In this document: in pieces, positions 5,411 through 8,027 of the stretch
Layout of the letters: each line of letters begins with the position of its first letter
How positions within the stretch are numbered: the first letter of the stretch is position 1
Source of the DNA: Verrucomicrobia subdivision 3 bacterium UBA7542
GTDB lineage: Bacteria; Verrucomicrobiota; Verrucomicrobiia; Limisphaerales; UBA11358
Length of the DNA stretch: 8,027 nucleotides
NCBI GenBank assembly: GCA_002479245.1
Contig: DLMG01000385.1
Span: 7,636 to 15,662 of the forward strand
Direction: 5' to 3'
Notes under the pieces: generated by a model
Told to the model about the DNA's origin: nothing
The model's input: only the letters and a program-made list of their open reading frames with translations
Database searches by the model: none
Made by a program: the position numbers and the translations under genes

Positions 5411-7537
5411 AAACGGTTTCAAACGATGTCCCGGCTGAAACAAGCGCGTTTGCGGAGTCCTTCCGGAAATCAAATGGTCTTGCTGCTCAGCGGAGTGTTC
5501 ATAAAACGTCAGCTCTGCGTGGCCTTGGCGGCGGGACTCGGCATTTTCGCAGGTGTGGCGGCGGCCCAGACCAACACAATCTTTGATGAGACGTATGATA
5601 CCGCAAATACGCCCGCCGGCGCCAATGCGCTCGGTTGGTCTGGCGGGGGCGGATTGAGCAACATCGTGGTGACTTACGTTGACGGGGCAGGCGTCGGCAA
5701 CACCCGGGCGCTCGTGATCCAGGCGGATTTTACACAAGCCTCTTCGGGTTACGTGGCTTATCAATATGCCAACCCGGCGGTTTCCGGGAATTCCAGCACC
5801 AACCTTGGTGATTACCAGCTCTCGTTTGACATCATGGTGAATAATTCCGGTTTAAGCGCAATCCAGTGCGTGCTGCAAAGTTGGGGAAATAATGATTATG
5901 GCGGTACGATGACGGCGACGCCGACCGGCTCCGTTCTGTTGGGAACCTACACGCCCGGCGCGTTCCAGCACATTTCGGTGAATTTGGCCGATGCCTCCAC
6001 CTGGCCGGGGGCAAACGCTTTCAACCCTGCTGGTGGAACCTGGCAAATCCAGCTCCAGGTGAATGGCTGGAATGGCGCGGCGATACACACCAACGAGCAA
6101 GTGACCATTGATAATCTCACGCTGGTCATGACGTTCCCAACGTCGGCACAATGCACCGTCAATTGGAACGACGTGCATCAAAGCATTGATGGCTTTGGCG
6201 CCTCCTCGGCGTGGACGGCCCCGAGCCTGTCCGACAGCCAGGCCGACATGTTTTTCTCCACCAACAACGGCATCGGCCTTTCTTTGTTGCGCAATCGCAT
6301 CGCGCCCGATGGAACCACGCTCGAACTGGTGACCATGCAGAAAGCCCAAGCTCGCGGCGCGCGCGTGTGGAGCACACCGTGGAGTCCGCCAGCGATTTAC
6401 AAGGATACCAACTCGGTCAACGGCGGCGATTTTGTTTCGAGCACGGGCAACTATCAGGGTTATGCCAGTCAACTGGCCGCCTATGTAGCCAGCATGAAGA
6501 ACAATGGGATTAATCTTTATGCCGTTTCGATTCAAAACGAGCCGGACCAGTGGACCGCCTACGAGTCCTGCCTGTGGACGGCGCAACAGTTTCATGATTT
6601 TCTTCCCTACCTTTACAGTGCCCTGGCCGCCAGCAATGTGGCTGCAACCAAAATCCTGATGCCGGAATACTCTCACTGGCAGTTTGACATCGCGACCAAC
6701 GCCATGAATGACACGAACACGGCGGCGATGGTGGGCATTTTGGCCGGCCACAATTACGGCAGCACGGCCGCGCCCGTGAATAATTATGGCAAGGCCCTCT
6801 GGGAAACGGAAGTTTCCACGTTTGATGCCTTCGATGGCAGCATCACCAACGGCATTTATTGGGCGGGGCAGATTCATGCCTTCATGACGGTGGCGGAGGC
6901 GAATGCCTGGCATTACTGGTGGCTCATTCCGTATAATCCGAATGGCCCGGACAATCAGGCATTGACTGATACATCCGGCAATCCAACCAAGCGCATGTAT
7001 GTGTTGGGCAATTACAGCCGCTTCGTACGCCCCGGTTATTACCGCATCGGAGTGACCAACACCACCAATTCCACCCTGGTCAGCGCTTACAAAGACCCCG
7101 CTTCCGGCAATTTTGCAATTGTGGCCGTCAATCCCAACAGCGGCTCGGTGACCCAGGTTTTTAACTTCACCGGCTTCACCGCCGGCACCGTGACTCCCTG
7201 GATTACTTCCGGCGCCCTTTCACTCGCGCAACAATCGGCGATTGCCGCTAATGGGGCTGCGTTCACAAACATTCTTCCGGCCCTGAGCGTTTCGACCTTT
7301 GTTGGACAAGTTGCTGCCCCGCCAACATTGGGGGTGGCGAAACAAGGCGGCAACATCATTCTCTCCTGGGCCACCAATGGCATGAGCTATTCGTTGGAAT
7401 GCTCCACCAATCTCGCCTACGCGAACTGGAATCCCGTCTTGCCTTTGCCGGTCGCTGTCGGAAACCAGAACGTGGTAACCAACAGCATAACCAACGGAGC
7501 TGTCTTTTACCGGCTCCACTTAGCGCCAACGGACTAG
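5384..7537 (+). CDS. Secreted GH30 family glycoside hydrolase, XynC (glucuronoxylanase)-like, 717 aa
   Basis: This is an exported retaining glycosidase, most likely an endo-acting xylanase on plant hemicellulose. From the ATG at 5384 there is an unusual basic lead of about 37 residues. A clear signal peptide follows (KRQLCVALAAGLGIFAGVAAA), with cleavage likely after A61 before Q62. Residues 62-250 form a beta-rich, CBM-like module ending TIDNLTLVM. The catalytic barrel runs from about 252 (QSIDGFGAS, GFG at 270-272). It carries the acid/base E386 in SIQNEPD and the nucleophile E476 in LWETEVS. FVRPGY (547-552), VSAYKDP and STFV close the GH30 side beta-domain at about 640. Residues 645-717 are a verrucomicrobial-type tail (ILSW, YSLECSTNL, FYRL). 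The segment equivalent to XynC YIRRSYGP reads LIPYNPNG (514-521), so the arginine that recognises glucuronic acid appears missing. In-frame starts at 5357, 5366, 5396, 5474 and GTG 5495 are alternatives; the last two give a conventional signal peptide. The family is secure; substrate and start are less so. Confidence 0.92.
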   Translation: MFNSMSWLSKRFQTMSRLKQARLRSPSGNQMVLLLSGVFIKRQLCVALAAGLGIFAGVAAAQTNTIFDETYDTANTPAGANALGWSGGGGLSNIVVTYVDGAGVGNTRALVIQADFTQASSGYVAYQYANPAVSGNSSTNLGDYQLSFDIMVNNSGLSAIQCVLQSWGNNDYGGTMTATPTGSVLLGTYTPGAFQHISVNLADASTWPGANAFNPAGGTWQIQLQVNGWNGAAIHTNEQVTIDNLTLVMTFPTSAQCTVNWNDVHQSIDGFGASSAWTAPSLSDSQADMFFSTNNGIGLSLLRNRIAPDGTTLELVTMQKAQARGARVWSTPWSPPAIYKDTNSVNGGDFVSSTGNYQGYASQLAAYVASMKNNGINLYAVSIQNEPDQWTAYESCLWTAQQFHDFLPYLYSALAASNVAATKILMPEYSHWQFDIATNAMNDTNTAAMVGILAGHNYGSTAAPVNNYGKALWETEVSTFDAFDGSITNGIYWAGQIHAFMTVAEANAWHYWWLIPYNPNGPDNQALTDTSGNPTKRMYVLGNYSRFVRPGYYRIGVTNTTNSTLVSAYKDPASGNFAIVAVNPNSGSVTQVFNFTGFTAGTVTPWITSGALSLAQQSAIAANGAAFTNILPALSVSTFVGQVAAPPTLGVAKQGGNIILSWATNGMSYSLECSTNLAYANWNPVLPLPVAVGNQNVVTNSITNGAVFYRLHLAPTD

Positions 7538-7560
7538 AATCAGAACACAACCAATCGCCT

Positions 7561-7583
7561 CGGGCAATCGTGTCCGCTTTTTC
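7561..7583 (+). terminator. Factor-independent terminator after the GH30 gene
   Basis: CGGGCA at 7561-7566 pairs with TGTCCG at 7571-7576 (six pairs including one G-U) around the tetraloop ATCG. CTTTTTC follows at 7577-7583. It lies 24 bases after the GH30 stop and just before the end of the convergent alcohol dehydrogenase gene. The stem is short and the T-run is five bases, so it is a moderate-strength candidate acting on the plus strand. Confidence 0.45.
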
Positions 7584-7586
7584 AAA

Positions 7587-8027
7587 TCACAACGCCTGTT
7601 CCAGAATTTCGGTTAATTCCTCCGGCGTGAGCGCAATCGGATTTGCCTTCATGCTGCTCGCGTTCGCCGCCTTTGTGACCAGGTCGGGGAAATGTTCGCG
7701 TTGAATGCCAAAGCTGCCGAGGCGCGGAACTCTCAAGTCGAGGACCAGTGCGCGAACCCATTTCACGCCGTCGTCGGCTTTGGCCTGCGAATCGCCGGTG
7801 AGCCACCACGCCGCCTCTTCGTAACGGTGCAACGCCGCACCCTGCGGATCACGCTGGCGCAGCGCCCGGAGATTCATCGCCATCACGTGCGGCAGCAACG
7901 CCGCGCAAATCGCGCCGTGCGGCACGGGAAAACTGCCGCCAATCGGCCCGGCGAGACCATGCACCGCGCCGAGACCGGCATTACTCAAAGCGAGCCCGCC
8001 GAACAGACTTGCCACCGCCATGTCTTC
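7587..8027 (-). CDS. Iron-containing alcohol dehydrogenase (group III), C-terminal part; 5' end outside window
   Basis: A cytoplasmic NAD(P)-dependent, metal-containing dehydrogenase interconverting alcohols and aldehydes or ketones; the specific substrate cannot be read. The visible 146 codons are the C-terminal helical domain. The frame is already open at the window edge, with E-D before MAVASLFGGLALSNAGLG, so the internal Met at 8021 is not a start. Two family metal-ligand histidines are present: one in GAVHGLAGPIGG (codon at 7959-7961) and one in VPHGAICAALLPHVM (codon at 7917-7919). These correspond to the conserved H...GG and HG..nA..LP blocks. The C-terminus, ALTPEELTEILEQAL, ends in TGA at 7587-7589, which is typical for the family. 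It is convergent with the GH30 gene with a 49-base gap, so the two are not co-transcribed. Maleylacetate reductase or hydroxyacid-oxoacid transhydrogenase relatives cannot be excluded without the N-terminal half. Confidence 0.92.
   Translation of the reverse strand, partial: EDMAVASLFGGLALSNAGLGAVHGLAGPIGGSFPVPHGAICAALLPHVMAMNLRALRQRDPQGAALHRYEEAAWWLTGDSQAKADDGVKWVRALVLDLRVPRLGSFGIQREHFPDLVTKAANASSMKANPIALTPEELTEILEQAL

Noticed and set aside
5852..6913. 353-codon minus-strand frame inside the GH30 gene.
   Set aside because: It overlaps the catalytic barrel, whose motifs are intact on the plus strand; the antisense protein has no coherent fold signature.
1..8027. Search by eye for CRISPR arrays, tRNA or rRNA genes, transposase genes, toxin-antitoxin or defence genes.
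   Set aside because: No spaced direct repeats, tRNA-like cloverleaf ends, transposase motifs or small paired genes were seen.

Overview
The window reads as ordinary chromosomal DNA from a Gram-negative environmental bacterium, most likely a Verrucomicrobiota member of the Pedosphaera/Limisphaera type. Three things suggest this: a secreted enzyme ending in the C-terminal tail domain (LSW...YSLECSTNL...W) that recurs in secreted proteins of that phylum; a palindromic dispersed element whose frame reads AGGTPSLPGG, close to the 'RAGGTPALP' repeat remembered from those genomes; and weak or absent Shine-Dalgarno sequences. The assignment is an inference, since no phylogenetic marker was aligned.

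Layout. Positions 1-986 (minus) hold the N-terminal two thirds of class II lysyl-tRNA synthetase. Positions 987-1427 form a divergent non-coding gap with two separate inverted repeats. Positions 1428-3602 (plus) encode a large GT-C type (PMT/ArnT-like, GT39-like) membrane glycosyltransferase. It converges across a 53-base gap on a second, different multi-pass GT-C-like protein at 3656-5179 (minus). A second divergent gap (5180-5383) carries a good promoter with a possible operator. It drives a secreted GH30 family enzyme related to glucuronoxylanase XynC (5384-7537, plus). After a short hairpin terminator, the 3' part of an iron-containing alcohol dehydrogenase gene (7587-8027, minus) runs off the right edge.

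How the genes fit together. No operon is visible: each gene is divergent from or convergent with its neighbour, so each is probably its own transcription unit. LysS is housekeeping. The two membrane proteins plausibly move sugars from polyprenyl-phosphate carriers onto envelope acceptors. The GH30 enzyme would act outside the cytoplasm on xylan-like plant polysaccharide. The Fe-ADH is cytoplasmic and may handle fermentation aldehydes or alcohols. I see no defence system, mobile-element gene, CRISPR array, rRNA or tRNA. The points most worth checking are the GH30 active-site substitution, its promoter/operator arrangement, and the two palindromic elements in the lysS upstream gap. I found no convincing new multi-gene system.
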